From Gracilibacillus salitolerans (GTDB taxonomy: Bacteria > Bacillota > Bacilli > Bacillales > Amphibacillaceae): DNA of 64,000 nt. A model generated the notes under the pieces. The model was not told the DNA's origin, ran no database searches, and saw nothing but the letters and a program-made list of their open reading frames with translations. A program made the translations under genes and the position numbers. Where the stretch lies: positions 3,844,001 through 3,908,000 of the forward strand of contig NZ_CP045915.1 in the NCBI RefSeq assembly GCF_009650095.1, given 5' to 3'. Below, one piece after another: positions 8,355-16,536 of the stretch (position 1 is its first letter; every line of letters starts with the position of its first letter).

Positions 8355-9062
8355 TTATTTTGAAACTGCCTTTATAATGAGAAACTGCGGACTCTCCATA
8401 AGCCTATTATATTTTTCAGGTGATTGCTCTTTAAATTTCATTGTCGGCAGAGGTTCTGTAATTTTTTCAATAGAAAAATTTTTTTGAGTTGAATTTATGA
8501 TTTCATTTAGCGGTCTTCGATAAAATGGTACCTTATATAATTTACCTTCTTTATTCCATGTATCAATAATTAATTCCGTTGAAAAATATTTGGCATCGGG
8601 AAGTAATTTGATATCTGTAAAAGGATGGTGAATCGAAAACAATAGAATACCTTGTGGTTTCAGAATCCGCTGAAATTCATGAAAGACATGATCCCATTCC
8701 TTGATGTAATGAAGTGTAAGCGAACTTAAAATAATGTCAAACGAATTATCATCAAAAGGTAATTCTGTTTCTAAATCTAAACAATGAACCTTTGCCTTTT
8801 CTCCTATACGCCGCTTGGTAGCATTAACCATTTCAAGACTTATATCAGTGGCAACAACATTTGCTCCTCGTTTAATTAGTTGAAGAGTATACCAACCCGC
8901 TGCACAACCGGCATCTAATACATTTTTATTATGCAAACTTCGTGGCAAATGCGCTAACATAGACGGCCTTTCATATTCGCTATTATATAAACTTGTATGA
9001 TCCACACTTTTTTCATAAACTTTTGCAAGTTGATCGAAAGTTTCTTTAACCCTCTCTTTCAT
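8355..9062 (-). CDS. Class I SAM-dependent methyltransferase (UbiE/Methyltransf_11 type)
   Basis: A 235-residue soluble methyltransferase. Motif I is VLDAGCAAGWYTLQL, motif II VVATDIS, then CLDLETELPF and the motif IV region FDIILSSLTLHYI. The C-terminal part (PFYRRPLNEIINST) is typical of small-molecule methyltransferases, but the acceptor is unknown. Two adjacent ATGs (9065 and 9062) follow AGAGGTG; 9062 has the better spacing. It stands alone between two minus-strand genes. Confidence 0.85.
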   Translation of the reverse strand: MKERVKETFDQLAKVYEKSVDHTSLYNSEYERPSMLAHLPRSLHNKNVLDAGCAAGWYTLQLIKRGANVVATDISLEMVNATKRRIGEKAKVHCLDLETELPFDDNSFDIILSSLTLHYIKEWDHVFHEFQRILKPQGILLFSIHHPFTDIKLLPDAKYFSTELIIDTWNKEGKLYKVPFYRRPLNEIINSTQKNFSIEKITEPLPTMKFKEQSPEKYNRLMESPQFLIIKAVSK

Positions 9063-9107
9063 CATTTCACCTCTCATTATAAATCTTACTTTTTAAAGTG
9101 CAAAAAA

Positions 9108-9129
9108 GACGATCCATTTGGTGATCGCC
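9108..9129 (-). terminator. Terminator after the Nudix gene
   Basis: On the minus strand GGCGATC and GATCGTC pair with one G-U around an eight-base loop, followed by TTTTTTG. It lies nine bases past the Nudix stop codon. Confidence 0.65.
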
Positions 9130-9137
9130 ATGTTCAA

Positions 9138-9545
9138 TCAAAATTCAACACAAAAAGGGTGAAGATGATCATTTAAACAATATTCAATTCTTTGTTTGAA
9201 ATTTCCCCAAGTAACCATTTCTAACGCTTGATAGATAGGAAAGAAGCCTACTTCTATACTTTCAGGACTAGTAGTTAATTCTCCACCCACCGCTTTTCCT
9301 AGAAACAATGTGTTACAAATGTAACGACTTACATTTTGAAAAACTCCACAAAATTTTACTATCTCAATATCAATACCCGACTCTTCCTTTGTTTCCCGAA
9401 TTGCAGCTTTCTTTAATGATTCTCCCTCTTCTACTTGTCCGCCTGGCATTTCCCAACCTCTTTTCGGGCCTTTTATTAATAAAATTTCATTTTTATCGTT
9501 TAAAACAATAGTAGCAGCTGAAACGATATGTTTTGGTGTCGCCAT
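9138..9545 (-). CDS. Nudix hydrolase
   Basis: A 135-residue hydrolase of nucleoside-diphosphate-linked compounds. The Nudix box is complete: GGQVEEGESLKKAAIRETKE followed by ESGI, matching GX5EX7REUXEEXGU, near residues 35-57. The product resembles MutT/YtkD-type small Nudix proteins, but the substrate cannot be read from sequence. I start at ATG 9545 (MATPKHIV) because GAGGAGTGAGG lies just upstream; the longer frame begins inside that site. Confidence 0.88.
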   Translation of the reverse strand: MATPKHIVSAATIVLNDKNEILLIKGPKRGWEMPGGQVEEGESLKKAAIRETKEESGIDIEIVKFCGVFQNVSRYICNTLFLGKAVGGELTTSPESIEVGFFPIYQALEMVTWGNFKQRIEYCLNDHLHPFCVEF

Positions 9546-9593
9546 AATCCTCACTCCTCAATTTATCGAACCATTCAACTAAAATGGCTGCTT

Positions 9594-9767
9594 TTAAAAG
9601 ATAAAATTAGCAATCATGCCTAATATCATCATCATCATCATTCCACCAAAGAGAAAATATCCGATTATTTTGATTGGAAGCGGAAGCCGTCCTCCTTTGT
9701 TGATAGGAGCCCCTTCTATGTTTTGTTTATGCTCCATTACGTCATTAAAAGGTTTATGTGGAGACAT
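9594..9767 (-). CDS. Small membrane protein with C-terminal anchor
   Basis: A 57-residue protein: a polar N-terminus (MSPHKPFNDVMEHKQNIEG), a basic patch, then a hydrophobic segment GYFLFGGMMMMMILGMIANF rich in methionine. It would be a tail-anchored inner-membrane peptide. AAGGGGTGTTAGA precedes ATG 9767; the longer frame to 9824 overlaps the gene behind it and lacks a ribosome site. It follows the 30-residue peptide gene at 9796-9888 by 28 bp, so the two probably form one transcript. No family recognised. Confidence 0.6.
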   Translation of the reverse strand: MSPHKPFNDVMEHKQNIEGAPINKGGRLPLPIKIIGYFLFGGMMMMMILGMIANFIF

Positions 9768-9795
9768 TCTAACACCCCTTTTATTAAATAAAAAC

Positions 9796-9888
9796 TCATT
9801 TATTTTTAAAGCTATTAAACACAATAAACGAAACTAATACGAGCAAAACAATACCGACCCCAAGTACTACATTAATAATCATTTCCAA
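9796..9888 (-). CDS. Predicted 28-30 residue membrane peptide
   Basis: The frame encodes a nearly all-hydrophobic peptide, IINVVLGVGIVLLVLVSFIV, with a polar tail NSFKNK. GGAGGG lies seven bases before a TTG at 9888 (30 residues) and 13 bases before ATG 9882 (28 residues); I prefer the TTG. A single membrane helix is expected. It precedes another small membrane gene on the same strand. Function unknown. Confidence 0.5.
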   Translation of the reverse strand: MEMIINVVLGVGIVLLVLVSFIVFNSFKNK

Positions 9889-10164
9889 ATAGCAACCCTC
9901 CGATCGGAATTGTAATGATTTATGTTTCTTGGAAAGATATAATGCTCTGTTGGCGAGAAGTTAGATATATCTATATTTCAATACTAACATAATATTCCAA
10001 ATAGGTGCAGCCGAAAAGTCATTAGCGTAACGTCGATTGACAAAATATAAAAGAGATTCAAGCAAAGCTTTGGTAATCCTTTTATCTTACTACTGCAATT
10101 CCGGCACATTTTTGTGGCAATACTCACTAATGGAAAATAGTGAATTTTATGCTAACCTTACTTA

Positions 10165-10178
10165 TGTAATCGCTTACT
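10165..10178 (+). promoter_or_regulatory. cre-like CcpA site before the pectin operon
   Basis: TGTAATCGCTTACT matches the consensus TGWNANCGNTNWCA at 13 of 14 positions, failing only at the last base. It lies 30 bp upstream of the binding-protein start, where CcpA would block transcription. The rest of 9889-10208 holds only the presumed promoter. Confidence 0.55.
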
Positions 10179-10208
10179 TTCAGAGTCAAAATTAAGGGGG
10201 TTAAAAGG

Positions 10209-11726
10209 ATGAAGAGTCATTCAATTGCAAGTGGAAAGCTCAAAGGAAGTTTAATCGGGGGAATTTGTTTGTTGTTAGTACTTCTTGTGGGATGTGCTGA
10301 AAATACGAACGGAGATGGAAAAGAAACCATTAGTGTTATGGCAAATGTCCATACACCACAAGTCGCAACAGACAGTTCTGTATTAGATCAGATTGAGGAG
10401 AAAGCTGGTGTAGAACTGGATATAACGTGGGTACCTGATGAGACGTACGATGATAAAATGAACACCGTCATCGCAACACAAAGTTATCCAAGAGCAATGT
10501 TTGTGAAAAACTCTGATTCCTATACGACAATGAAAGATTCGTTAACAGATGAAGTATATTGGGAAATTGGGCCTTATCTAGACGATTATGAGAATTTAAG
10601 TAACTTAGATCCGGTTGTACTAAACAACACAGCAGTGAATGGTAAAATTTTTGCCCTTTATCGAGAAACACCCTTATCAAGATGGGGAATCATGTATCGG
10701 AAAGATTGGGCGGAAAACCTTGGCATCGACGAACCCCAAACCACAGAGGATTTATATGAAATGTTCCGAGCTTTTACAGAAGAAGACCCCGATGGTAATG
10801 GTCAAGATGATACATTCGGTGTTGCCGTCAACTCGGATCTCGTATATGGAGGATTTAAATTTGTCAGTTCGTATTTTGGTACACCAAACAATTGGGGAGA
10901 AAAAGACGGTGAACTAGTACCGGAATTTATGTTTCCAGAATATATCGAAACAATGGATTTCTTCAAAAAGTTACGTGATGCTGGTTACGTAAATAAAGAT
11001 TTTCCGGTAACAAGTAAGACGAATCAAACCGAAATGTTGACAAGTGGCAAAGCTGGAGCCATTGTAGGCTGTCTATGTAATGCAGCAGGTTTTCAGGAAA
11101 ATTTACAAATTGCACATCCAGATGGCAAGCTTGATGTACAAAATCGTATTTCGACCCCTGACGGTGAACCTGGAACATGGTCGACTGCAGGTTATGGTTC
11201 TGTCATGTTAATTCCAAAAGCTTCTAATGAAACAGAAGAAGAGGTCAGAGAGGTATTATCTCTTTTTGATAAACTAATGGATCCGGAAATATATAATGCA
11301 CTAGTATACGGTATCGAAGAGGAGCATTATAAATTAGTCGATGGTAATGCAAAAAGATTAGAAGGCGAAGAGGTAGATGCTTCATTTGAAAAAGAAGTTC
11401 GGCCACTATTAGGTTTAGCTATCGGCGGAGATACAACCATTGATGCATTACAGCCACATTTTGCTAATAATCTAGATGAAAAGCAATATAATCAAACATT
11501 AGACAATAATAACATATTGATCCATGATCCTACCGTAGCCCTAAATTCGGAGACATACGGAGAAAAGGGGATGTATTTACAACAGATTATCGATGATGCC
11601 ACCATTCAATATATATTGGGAGAGATCGATATAAATGGCTTCGAATCGGCCGTTGAAAAATGGCGAGCTGAGGGTGGAGACCAAATTACGGAAGAATACA
11701 ATGAAGGATACCAAAATATTCAATAA
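10209..11726 (+). CDS. LplA/YtcQ-type solute-binding lipoprotein of a pectin operon
   Basis: A 505-residue lipoprotein that would capture an oligosaccharide outside the membrane. The signal peptide ends in LVGC with lipidation at C29. It shares many blocks with the protein at 2710-4212, including the DPDGNGQDDT acidic loop, NNWGEKDGEL and VTSKTNQ. Its operon continues into a cytoplasmic pectinesterase (16 bp away) and an AraC regulator, so methylated oligogalacturonides are the likely ligands. No permease genes follow, unlike a normal importer operon; the membrane part must be encoded elsewhere. AAGGGGGTTAAAAGG precedes ATG 10209, and a cre-like site lies upstream. Confidence 0.9.
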   Translation: MKSHSIASGKLKGSLIGGICLLLVLLVGCAENTNGDGKETISVMANVHTPQVATDSSVLDQIEEKAGVELDITWVPDETYDDKMNTVIATQSYPRAMFVKNSDSYTTMKDSLTDEVYWEIGPYLDDYENLSNLDPVVLNNTAVNGKIFALYRETPLSRWGIMYRKDWAENLGIDEPQTTEDLYEMFRAFTEEDPDGNGQDDTFGVAVNSDLVYGGFKFVSSYFGTPNNWGEKDGELVPEFMFPEYIETMDFFKKLRDAGYVNKDFPVTSKTNQTEMLTSGKAGAIVGCLCNAAGFQENLQIAHPDGKLDVQNRISTPDGEPGTWSTAGYGSVMLIPKASNETEEEVREVLSLFDKLMDPEIYNALVYGIEEEHYKLVDGNAKRLEGEEVDASFEKEVRPLLGLAIGGDTTIDALQPHFANNLDEKQYNQTLDNNNILIHDPTVALNSETYGEKGMYLQQIIDDATIQYILGEIDINGFESAVEKWRAEGGDQITEEYNEGYQNIQ

Positions 11727-11741
11727 TAAGGGGGATAAACC

Positions 11742-12749
11742 GTGAATTATAATATAGAGAAGGTGGAAGAACATTACGGTTTAACTATCGATGCAATTGT
11801 CGACCAACATATATCAGACAGTGAATTTCAAGGAAAGAAGGTTTTTCATTCCGTCCAAAAGGCATTAGATAGTATGCAAGGAAGTGCTGCTGTGCTATTT
11901 ATGGCTAAAGGAATCTATTATGAAAAAATCGAAGTAGCCAAGGCCGATATTACCCTAATAGGAGAGAATCGGGATGAAACGATTTTAACCTATGATGTAG
12001 CGAGTGGAACAGAAAGAGAAGATGGTTCTACTTATGGTACTTTTGATAGTGCGAGTGTGACTATACGAAAGGCTCGCTTTACTGCATATCATTTAACTTT
12101 CGAAAATCAATTTGATTATATGAAAGAATATCTTAAACAAGATGATGATCCATCGAAAGTAAAAAACATTCAAGCAGTAGCTTTTCGCACAACAGATGAA
12201 AGTGATCATACTAAATTGAAAAATTGCCGCTTAAAAGGCTATCAGGATACACTACTTGTAGATAACGGCACACATTATTTCAAAGAATGTAGAATTGAAG
12301 GTGTGGTCGACTTCATTTTCGGTGCTGGTCAGGCTGTATTCGAAAAATGTGACATCATTTCCTTGGACAGGAAGGATACAATTAATAATGGCTTTGTGAC
12401 TGCTGCCAGTACATCTATACACACCCCATACGGTTATTTGTTTGAAGCTTGTCAATTAAGGAAAGAATCCGCTAAAATGGCTGATGAAACCGTTTATTTA
12501 GGAAGGCCCTGGCATCCTGGTGGAGATCCGAATGCAGAAGCCAGTGTGTTATTTTATAAATGTGAGCTGGATTCCCATATTAAACCGGAAGCATGGACAG
12601 AAATGGGAGGCTTCTCACCAATGGATGCAAGACTATATGAATATAATAATCAAGGTGCTGGAGCAGTAGCTAATGGCGCTAGACGAAACCTATCCACTCA
12701 AGAAGCAGAAGCTTTTCGAAAATATTTACGGGATTGTTGTGTAAGGTAG
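11742..12749 (+). CDS. Pectinesterase (carbohydrate esterase family 8), cytoplasmic
   Basis: Removes methyl esters from galacturonate units of pectin. The 335-residue protein is a right-handed beta-helix; the family hallmarks are GYQDTLLVDNG, VVDFIFGAGQAVFEKC with the catalytic Asp, and YLGRPWHPGG with the conserved Arg and Trp. There is no signal peptide (starts MNYNIEKVEEHYGL), so it should act in the cytoplasm on imported oligomers rather than on polymeric pectin. It starts at GTG 11742 behind AAGGGGGATAA. It lies between a binding-protein gene and an AraC regulator gene. Confidence 0.92.
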   Translation: MNYNIEKVEEHYGLTIDAIVDQHISDSEFQGKKVFHSVQKALDSMQGSAAVLFMAKGIYYEKIEVAKADITLIGENRDETILTYDVASGTEREDGSTYGTFDSASVTIRKARFTAYHLTFENQFDYMKEYLKQDDDPSKVKNIQAVAFRTTDESDHTKLKNCRLKGYQDTLLVDNGTHYFKECRIEGVVDFIFGAGQAVFEKCDIISLDRKDTINNGFVTAASTSIHTPYGYLFEACQLRKESAKMADETVYLGRPWHPGGDPNAEASVLFYKCELDSHIKPEAWTEMGGFSPMDARLYEYNNQGAGAVANGARRNLSTQEAEAFRKYLRDCCVR

Positions 12750-12773
12750 TTAAGCCTTAGGAGGGATTGATCC

Positions 12774-13676
12774 ATGAGAGAATTGCATTCACAAACATCC
12801 ATGTCATTTCAGGAAGAGCATGTGCCAGGCTTTTTAATTCATCATAAAAAAGACCGCTCTCCGATGAACGTATTCCATCGTCACCATGGCTATGAAATTG
12901 TTTGGTTAAAGGACGGGGAAGCATTATATGTTTTTGAAGAAAAGGTCTATCATTTAAGAAAAAATACCATTCTACTGTTTAAGAGTTCTGAATTTCATCG
13001 GGTAAGTTTACGTGAAGGTGCGGCATATGAAAGAGTAGTGGTGATGTTTACCGAAGACTTTTTATCATTCGACCATGTTTTAATTCATACTTTATGTGAT
13101 TTTTTGGATCAATTACCTTCCCCTCATTTCATGATGGATCTATTTATCTGGCATGCCGAAAAGCTACAAATGATAATTGATAACTTGTTGTTAGAGGATC
13201 AAAATCAGAACAACTGGCAGCAAAAGACGGCATTAGAACTGTATTTACTAGAATTAATTCTATTTCTTTGCCGTGAAATTAAAGATGAAAATCAACATGA
13301 CTATTATTTGACAGTTGAGCAACAACAATCAAATCCAGTAGCCTTCCATGACCAAATTATTAAAGAGATTAATGAGATTTGGAATACAGATTGGCGTCTA
13401 GAAGTAATTGCTGAGAAACTGCTTATAAGTAAATATTATTTGTGTCGTTTTTTCAAAAAAGAGTTTGGTGTGACCATTCAAGAGTATATTCTTCAAAGAA
13501 GGTTATTCGAGGCAAATAAACTATTAACAGATACAACAATACCCGTACATAAAATTGCAGAGCATGTTGGTTTTATGTCTGACTCAAGCTTTATTAGAAG
13601 GTTTAAAGATAGGACTGGGATGACACCAAATCAATATAGAAAGAGCCAGGATAAACTTCGCAATATCATAAAATGA
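12774..13676 (+). CDS. AraC family transcriptional regulator of the pectin operon
   Basis: A 300-residue regulator with an N-terminal cupin-like sensor (about 15-110) and a C-terminal double helix-turn-helix (about 200-297), including AEKLLISKYYLCRFFKKEFG and AEHVGFMSDSSFIRRFK. It is the last gene of the binding-protein-pectinesterase operon, 24 bp downstream, and probably activates it in response to a pectin-derived sugar. AGGAGG precedes ATG 12774. A decayed homologue lies at 48053-48389, next to the pectate lyase gene, which links the two loci. Confidence 0.92.
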   Translation: MRELHSQTSMSFQEEHVPGFLIHHKKDRSPMNVFHRHHGYEIVWLKDGEALYVFEEKVYHLRKNTILLFKSSEFHRVSLREGAAYERVVVMFTEDFLSFDHVLIHTLCDFLDQLPSPHFMMDLFIWHAEKLQMIIDNLLLEDQNQNNWQQKTALELYLLELILFLCREIKDENQHDYYLTVEQQQSNPVAFHDQIIKEINEIWNTDWRLEVIAEKLLISKYYLCRFFKKEFGVTIQEYILQRRLFEANKLLTDTTIPVHKIAEHVGFMSDSSFIRRFKDRTGMTPNQYRKSQDKLRNIIK

Positions 13677-13702
13677 TGCAGACCCTTATACACTACAAAA
13701 AG

Positions 13703-13732
13703 AAACAGACGATCTCCTTTGATCGCCTGTTT
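13703..13732. terminator. Bidirectional terminator between AraC and VOC genes
   Basis: Twelve-bp stem AAACAGACGATC/GATCGCCTGTTT with one G-T pair and a six-base loop; minus-strand continuation is CTTTTTG. It serves convergent genes. Confidence 0.7.
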
Positions 13733-13762
13733 CATCTCTTGCTTCTGTTTGTTGATTTGAAC

Positions 13763-14185
13763 TTATTCTACTAACTCCCAATCCGGATTCCAAACTACTT
13801 CCCACAAGTGACCGTCTGGGTCTTGGAAGTATCCAGAGTAACCGCCCCAAAAAGTATCGTGAGCCTGAACTGTAATATTTGCACCCGCCTTTTCGGCTTG
13901 TTCCATTATCTCATCAACTTCTACTTTACTACTGACATTATGACCAATCGTAAATTCAGTTGCACTTGATGGGGTTTGATTCATTTTTGTATCATGAGCA
14001 ATATCTTTACGATTCCAAATAGCTAGTTTTAATCCTGATTGTAAGTCGAAAAATGCAACAGCACCATGCTCGAATTCTTTGCCAACTATACCTTGCGTTG
14101 ATAGCCCAAGTCCATCCCGATAGAATTGCAATGACCTTTCTAAATCATCAACACCTAATGTAATCACTGAAATACGTGGTTTCAT
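13763..14185 (-). CDS. VOC family protein (glyoxalase/bleomycin-resistance fold)
   Basis: A 140-residue vicinal-oxygen-chelate protein with two beta-alpha-beta-beta-beta modules: MKPRISVITLGVDDLERSLQ at the start, and YSGYFQDPDGHLWEVVWNPD at the end, carrying the common C-terminal metal Glu. The fold covers glyoxalases, dioxygenases and drug-binding proteins; nothing here points to one of these. I start at ATG 14185, just after AGGAGGAATT; the longer frame to 14212 begins before that site. Monocistronic. Confidence 0.85.
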   Translation of the reverse strand: MKPRISVITLGVDDLERSLQFYRDGLGLSTQGIVGKEFEHGAVAFFDLQSGLKLAIWNRKDIAHDTKMNQTPSSATEFTIGHNVSSKVEVDEIMEQAEKAGANITVQAHDTFWGGYSGYFQDPDGHLWEVVWNPDWELVE

Positions 14186-14345
14186 ACAATTCCTCCTATT
14201 ACTTTTCTTCATTTTAAATCAAGTAATACTAAATTGCTAGTTTAGTAAACGGCTTTAGTAGATAAGGTCTAACATCTTCTACTTTTGAAAAATCCTGTTT
14301 TTTTTAATATGATGAAAGTAATAAGAATTAGAGAGGGGATTACAT

Positions 14346-14786
14346 ATGCAATTGACTGTTTATTTGGCAGGACAGATCCATGATGATTGGCGCAAAGAGG
14401 TAGAAGCAAAGTCAAAGGAAAAAGGGCTTCCGTTAAGCTTTGTCGGACCACAGACCACTCATGGCCGTTCAGATAATGTCGGGGAGGATATTATAGGAGA
14501 ACAACCTAGCAATCTATATAAAGACGATGCTGCTTCAGCGATTAACAATTTTAGAACACAGGTGTTATTAAAAAAATCCGATATCGTCATTGCTCTGTTT
14601 GGGGAAAAATATAAGCAATGGAATACCGCAATGGACGCAAGCACTGCGATTGCGATGAATATACCTACCATTATTGTCAGACCAGATTCACTTATACATC
14701 CATTAAAAGAACTTTCTAACAAAGCAAATGTTACTGTTGAAACTATTGATCAAGCTATTGAGGTACTATCTTATATATATGAATAG
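14346..14786 (+). CDS. ytoQ: YtoQ family protein
   Basis: A 146-residue soluble protein related to nucleoside 2-deoxyribosyltransferase-like folds. The sequence follows B. subtilis YtoQ closely by recall: MQLTVYLAGQIHDDWRKEV at the start, FVGPQTTHGRSDNVGEDI in the middle, and MDASTAIAMNIPTIIVRP. The biochemical role is not established. A GAGAGGGG site precedes ATG 14346. It stands alone and ends in a strong terminator at 14796-14821. Confidence 0.88.
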   Translation: MQLTVYLAGQIHDDWRKEVEAKSKEKGLPLSFVGPQTTHGRSDNVGEDIIGEQPSNLYKDDAASAINNFRTQVLLKKSDIVIALFGEKYKQWNTAMDASTAIAMNIPTIIVRPDSLIHPLKELSNKANVTVETIDQAIEVLSYIYE

Positions 14787-14795
14787 AAACAATGG

Positions 14796-14821
14796 AGCCA
14801 GGCTTACAGATAAGCTTGGCT
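14796..14821 (+). terminator. Terminator after ytoQ
   Basis: Eleven-bp stem AGCCAGGCTTA/TAAGCTTGGCT with one G-T pair, a four-base loop and a TTTTTCTTTTCC tail. Confidence 0.85.
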
Positions 14822-14956
14822 TTTTCTTTTCCTCTCTTGATACCCTTCACCCCCACCTAACCTAAATTTAATTTTGTCATACTTATTATCCATTTGTCAT
14901 ACAAATCTAATAATTGTTTAACAAGTAAATATGTCCCTATTGGTTGGAGGAAAACC

Positions 14957-15646
14957 ATGAAAAAGAATGCAGAGAAAAAAGTCGCACAAAAAAGTGAAAT
15001 TATCGACATCATCGTAGAATGCCTATCTGCAAAGAAAAATCTACCCTCAGAAAAAGAGTTAACAGAACGACTTGGTGTGAGCAGACCCGTTTTACGAGAA
15101 TTGTTAAGTGAATTTGAAGCCAGTGGAATTATTGTACCTACACAAGGAAGAGGAAGAGAAGTGAAATTCCCTGATGTCAGCAACTCCATATTGGGTGGTT
15201 GGAACATACTGCTCCGTGCAAGACCAGCATCCTTACTGGAATTGTTAGAGGTTCGCTATAACTTGGAAAGGGGGTTTTTACCTTCCGCCATTGAAACATT
15301 AACTTTAGAAGATTTACAGATGATGAGAGATTTAGTCAATCGGATGGAAGCAAAAGCACAGAAAAAACAAATATTTAAAGAAGAAGATCAATTATTTCAC
15401 CGAATTCTTTATTCACGAACAAAAAACCTAGTATTAGACCAGTTACTTCATGCATTTTGGGAATTGTTCGAACAAAAAAATGAACTGCATCACTCTGAAA
15501 ATTTAATACAAGCTGCTGAACTTCATCACCAACTATATCAAGCTATTCTTACGCAAAATATCGAAGAAGGAGAAAAATTACTAGAATTGCAGTTTCATGA
15601 TGTTAGACAACGTATTGTAAACATGATGGAGACTAATCAAAACTAA
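14957..15646 (+). CDS. FadR/GntR family regulator with FCD sensor domain
   Basis: A 229-residue regulator. The winged helix (about 10-80) includes LPSEKELTERLGVSRPVLRE and GRGREVKFPD; the all-helical FCD ligand domain covers about 90-220, with the metal-binding-type histidines in LFHRILYS and ELHHQLYQAI. It opens a run of six genes (regulator, two transketolase subunits, MalEFG-type importer) spaced 28 bp or less except around a hairpin, and presumably senses their substrate or an acid intermediate. I choose ATG 14957 after TTGGAGG; the longer frame has no ribosome site. Confidence 0.88.
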   Translation: MKKNAEKKVAQKSEIIDIIVECLSAKKNLPSEKELTERLGVSRPVLRELLSEFEASGIIVPTQGRGREVKFPDVSNSILGGWNILLRARPASLLELLEVRYNLERGFLPSAIETLTLEDLQMMRDLVNRMEAKAQKKQIFKEEDQLFHRILYSRTKNLVLDQLLHAFWELFEQKNELHHSENLIQAAELHHQLYQAILTQNIEEGEKLLELQFHDVRQRIVNMMETNQN

Positions 15647-15674
15647 GAACCGATTACAAAGGAGGAAGAGAATC

Positions 15675-16520
15675 ATGGCAAATACGAGGGAAATTAAAGA
15701 AATTTCAAAAAGGATAAAACGTGATGTCATTCAATTAACAAGTAAAAATACCGGCCACCCCGGTGGTGCGATAGGTGCTGCGGACATCATTGCCGAATTA
15801 TACTTCAATCGATTACACCATCGGCCGTCACAACCTGATTGGGAAGACCGCGATCGCTTCGTTTTAAGCAATGGACACATTTGTACAGCGCTATATTCTG
15901 CCATGGCAAGAAGTGGTTACTTCCCGATTGAAGAATTATGGACGTTCCGGAAATTAAACTCCAGACTACAAGGACACCCTTCACGACATGACTTACCTGG
16001 ACTTGAAACCTCAGCAGGGCCACTAGGGCAGGGACTTTCGATTGCGAATGGAATGGCACTTGCCAATCGTCTTCGAGGAAGTGACGCAAAGATCTATTGC
16101 TTAGTTGGGGACGGTGAAATTCAAGAAGGTCAAGTCTGGGAGGCAGCAATGACAGCAGCACATCATCATTTGGACAAAATCGCATTAATCGTTAGCTGGA
16201 ATGACATTCAAATTGACGGCCATGTCAAGGATGTAATGAATATCGAGCCTATCGCCGAGAAATTCAAAGCATTCGGCTGGCATACTCTCGAAATTGATGG
16301 AAACGAAGTCAATGAAATTAAAATGGCATTTGATCAGTTTGAACAAAACACTGGTGCTCCAACAGCGATTATTGCGAAAACGGTGATTGGAAAAGGGGTC
16401 TCTTTCATGGAAGATGAAGCCATTTGGCACGGAAAGGCTCCTTCAGCAGAGGAAGCCACTCGTGCACTAGAGGAAATAGGTACTAGCAGTTTCGGAACAG
16501 AATTGATTACAGAACGATAA
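15675..16520 (+). CDS. Transketolase, N-terminal subunit
   Basis: The thiamine-diphosphate-binding half of a split transketolase, 281 residues. It carries TGHPGGAIGAADI near the start, GPLGQGLSIANGMAL, and the TPP/magnesium motif starting GDGEIQEGQVWEAAM and ending at the Asn of IVSWND. Together with the next gene it would move two-carbon ketol units between sugar phosphates in the cytoplasm. Split transketolases often lie in sugar or sulfo-sugar catabolic operons rather than the main pentose phosphate pathway. AGGAGG precedes ATG 15675. No other pathway enzyme is present in this operon. Confidence 0.92.
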   Translation: MANTREIKEISKRIKRDVIQLTSKNTGHPGGAIGAADIIAELYFNRLHHRPSQPDWEDRDRFVLSNGHICTALYSAMARSGYFPIEELWTFRKLNSRLQGHPSRHDLPGLETSAGPLGQGLSIANGMALANRLRGSDAKIYCLVGDGEIQEGQVWEAAMTAAHHHLDKIALIVSWNDIQIDGHVKDVMNIEPIAEKFKAFGWHTLEIDGNEVNEIKMAFDQFEQNTGAPTAIIAKTVIGKGVSFMEDEAIWHGKAPSAEEATRALEEIGTSSFGTELITER

Positions 16521-16536
16521 TGAAGGAGGAGTAAAG

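Noticed and set aside
10023-10046. Similarity between GCGTAACGTCGATT here and GCGTCGATT near 23222
   Set aside because: The shared part is too short to call a repeat.
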